A stretch of 9,056 nt of DNA from positions 1-9,056 of the forward strand of contig JAEXTR010000065.1 in assembly GCA_023406915.1 (NCBI GenBank), written 5' to 3'. Position numbers and translations under genes: made by a program. Within the stretch, counting starts at the first letter, position 1. Every line of letters begins with the position of its first letter. Positions 7,217 to 9,056 of the stretch are shown here, piece by piece. Below the pieces are notes generated by a model. That model saw only the letters and a list, made by a program, of their open reading frames with translations. It did not search any database and was not told where the DNA came from. Origin of the DNA: Bacteroidota bacterium (GTDB lineage Bacteria > Bacteroidota > Ignavibacteria > Ignavibacteriales > Ignavibacteriaceae).

Positions 7217-9056
7217 TTGAAGAAATCAGCTTTCATACTGGTGTTTGGTATGCTGCTTTTTTCAGCCGCTCCTTTAATTGCCCAGTACTTCAATTTCGGC
7301 AGAAACAAAGTCCAGTACAATGATTTTGAATGGAAAGTGCTCACAACTGAGCACTTTGATATACATTACTACAATGATTTTGATGAGATTGCCTCTATCG
7401 GGGCAGCATATGCCGAAGAAGCTTTCCGCGAATACACCATTGAGTTCGGACAACAAGTTTATCGCCGGGTACCCCTAATTTTTTACAACACGGGTATTCA
7501 TTTCCGTGAGACGAATACAACACCGGGCTTCATCCCTGAAGGCGTCGGTGGTTTTTTTGAATTTCTGAAGGGGAGAGTGGTTCTGCCTTATTCAGGTTCG
7601 CTCTCAAAATTCAAGCATGTTATCAGGCACGAACTGGTTCATGTCTTCATGACCTCCCGGCTCATTAATATCGGCAAAGAAAAAAAGCTTGCCTCAACTC
7701 CATTCCCGCCACTCTGGTTTGTTGAAGGACTTGCCGAATATCTCTCAACAAAACCAGACGCTCAGGCACACATGATCATGAAGGATGCGCTGTATCATAA
7801 CCGATTTACCGGTATTTCAAATATGAATGCAGTATATGGTACATTTCAGATGTATAAGTTCGGGCAGGCCTTCTGTGAGTACATTGGTGAGGTATACGGA
7901 AGCGGTGCTGTAATGCGTATGATCGATTTACTATGGATGCATGATGATTTTCATGACGTTATCGAGACAGTTACTGGCAAACCGGTAAAGCAGCTGGAAA
8001 ATGATTGGGAACTGTATGAAAAGCGTAAACATTTAGCTTCGCTGGAGTCCGAGGTTCCTGTGTCGCTCACTGCCAGACAGGTAACCGGAAGAGGATTCTA
8101 CTTTGATCCCGCATTTCGTTATACACAACAGGGGGTTGAAGTTTACTGTATTGGTAACCCGGATGGTTATCCCTCTGTGTATCGTATGGTAAGTGATTCA
8201 GCATTAACAACATTCTCCGATCCCAAACTGATCATCAGAGGAAACAGATCTGCTGAATATGAAGAACTTCACTTCTTTCAATCTTCGTTAGCGGTCGGAA
8301 ATACCCTATTACTTCTGGTGTCAAAAAAAGGGGGGAGGGATGTGATGCATTTCCACTCATTGGCGTCCGGAGAGAAAGTTTTCGAATTAAGTGATGATCA
8401 AATTGTTAGTATTTCATCACCAAGCATTTCTATTGATGAGGGAAGTGTTGTTTTCTCTGCCGTTGATTCTGCAGGTTTTTCTGATTTATGGCTATTCAAA
8501 AGCGGTTCAAATAACCTCATAAGGCTCACGCGTGATATCTTTGATGACCGTTCACCATCGTTCAGCACAAAGGATTCTCTGGTTTATTTTTCCTCAGACC
8601 GCGGGACCGGATCGTATAATATCTTTTCTATAGACCTCTCTGATCAGAGCATAGAGCAAGTGACATTTGATTCCAGTGACAGTGATTATCCAGTTCAGTC
8701 CCCGGATGGTTCAGCAATACTGTTTACATCAGACAAGCATGGGGTTCAAAACTTTTTTGCTGTCCCTGCAGAAAATAGAACAGGGCAAATCCCGGTACAG
8801 GTTTCTCATTATTACACTTCTGTATTTGCACCAAAGTGGCTGAACAATTCCCAGGTAGTTTTTTACAGATTTGAAGATTTTGCTTTTGGTATCTCCGTTG
8901 ACACTCTTCATATTCCCACTATTCCTCAACAAGAGTATGCGAAAAAGGAAACCGGGAATTGGGAACCCGAAAAGCTTACCGGCAAAGTAAAGACGCCAGA
9001 ACCGTATGAAGAGGATTATTCGCTCGATTTTGCTCAGAGCGCAGTTACTACAGACC
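7217..9056 (+). CDS. exported Peptidase-MA-like zinc protease with TolB/PD40 propeller, 5' part
   Basis: Only the first 613 codons are in the window; the frame stays open to the end. Translation probably starts at TTG 7217, 11 nt after the isomerase stop. This gives a signal peptide: Lys-Lys, a hydrophobic core (5-20) and a likely cut near residue 23 (IAQ/Y). There is no ATG near enough to preserve the Lys-Lys, and the ribosome binding site is weak. The mature N-terminus reads NKVQYNDFEWKVL (30-42), then EHFDIHYY (45-52). The gluzincin site is HELVH (138-142) with WFVEGLAEY (167-175), so the zinc ligands are likely H138, H142 and E170, with E139 as catalytic base. PD40/TolB-like strands recur at about 398-427, 443-474 and 489-516. 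Related proteins are often about 1000 residues or longer and may end in an outer-membrane barrel, so the missing part matters. Location is periplasmic or outer membrane; substrate unknown. Confidence 0.82.
   Translation, partial: MKKSAFILVFGMLLFSAAPLIAQYFNFGRNKVQYNDFEWKVLTTEHFDIHYYNDFDEIASIGAAYAEEAFREYTIEFGQQVYRRVPLIFYNTGIHFRETNTTPGFIPEGVGGFFEFLKGRVVLPYSGSLSKFKHVIRHELVHVFMTSRLINIGKEKKLASTPFPPLWFVEGLAEYLSTKPDAQAHMIMKDALYHNRFTGISNMNAVYGTFQMYKFGQAFCEYIGEVYGSGAVMRMIDLLWMHDDFHDVIETVTGKPVKQLENDWELYEKRKHLASLESEVPVSLTARQVTGRGFYFDPAFRYTQQGVEVYCIGNPDGYPSVYRMVSDSALTTFSDPKLIIRGNRSAEYEELHFFQSSLAVGNTLLLLVSKKGGRDVMHFHSLASGEKVFELSDDQIVSISSPSISIDEGSVVFSAVDSAGFSDLWLFKSGSNNLIRLTRDIFDDRSPSFSTKDSLVYFSSDRGTGSYNIFSIDLSDQSIEQVTFDSSDSDYPVQSPDGSAILFTSDKHGVQNFFAVPAENRTGQIPVQVSHYYTSVFAPKWLNNSQVVFYRFEDFAFGISVDTLHIPTIPQQEYAKKETGNWEPEKLTGKVKTPEPYEEDYSLDFAQSAVTTD

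Noticed and set aside
8729..8932. 67-codon minus-strand ORF within the protease gene
   Set aside because: It is antisense to the PD40 repeat region, with no promoter or ribosome binding site.

Overview
The window looks like chromosomal DNA from a Gram-negative bacterium, probably in or near the Bacteroidetes/Chlorobi/FCB assemblage. Three things suggest this: a terminal gene pairing a secreted gluzincin-type (Peptidase-MA-like) domain with TolB/PD40 propeller repeats; a fused-specificity phosphoglucose/phosphomannose isomerase in place of classical Pgi; and an FMN-dependent (type 2) isopentenyl-diphosphate isomerase. This placement is inference from gene content; no marker gene is present. 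I see no mobile element, CRISPR array, tRNA or rRNA.

Layout. The left edge (1-408, minus strand) holds the first 136 residues of an SLC45/GPH-like MFS sugar transporter that reads out of the window. A divergent intergenic region of about 300 bp (409-706) follows. It carries a good sigma70-type promoter for the rightward genes and two AT-rich inverted repeats sharing the word AATTATTT. From about 707 to the right edge, seven genes on the plus strand form one compact unit with overlaps or gaps of at most 11 nt: a second SLC45-like MFS transporter, type 2 IDI (fni), a short-chain polyprenyl diphosphate synthase, HPr (ptsH), Enzyme I (ptsI), the bifunctional sugar-phosphate isomerase, and the 5' 613 codons of the Peptidase-MA/PD40 protein, which runs off the window.

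How the genes may work together. The MFS transporter would bring in a sugar or oligosaccharide by cation symport. The isomerase would interconvert glucose-6-P or mannose-6-P with fructose-6-P. EI and HPr would sense the PEP/pyruvate ratio; HPr keeps both His15 and the regulatory Ser46 motif, but no PTS permease (EII) is encoded here. fni and the prenyl synthase convert IPP/DMAPP to a C15-C20 prenyl diphosphate. The notable point is that prenyl-diphosphate synthesis and the general PTS proteins are interleaved in one translationally coupled operon. All catalytic motifs I checked are intact. I do not see a clearly novel system; the most worthwhile leads are this operon logic, the divergent paralogous transporters with a shared operator-like region, and the exported protease at the operon end.
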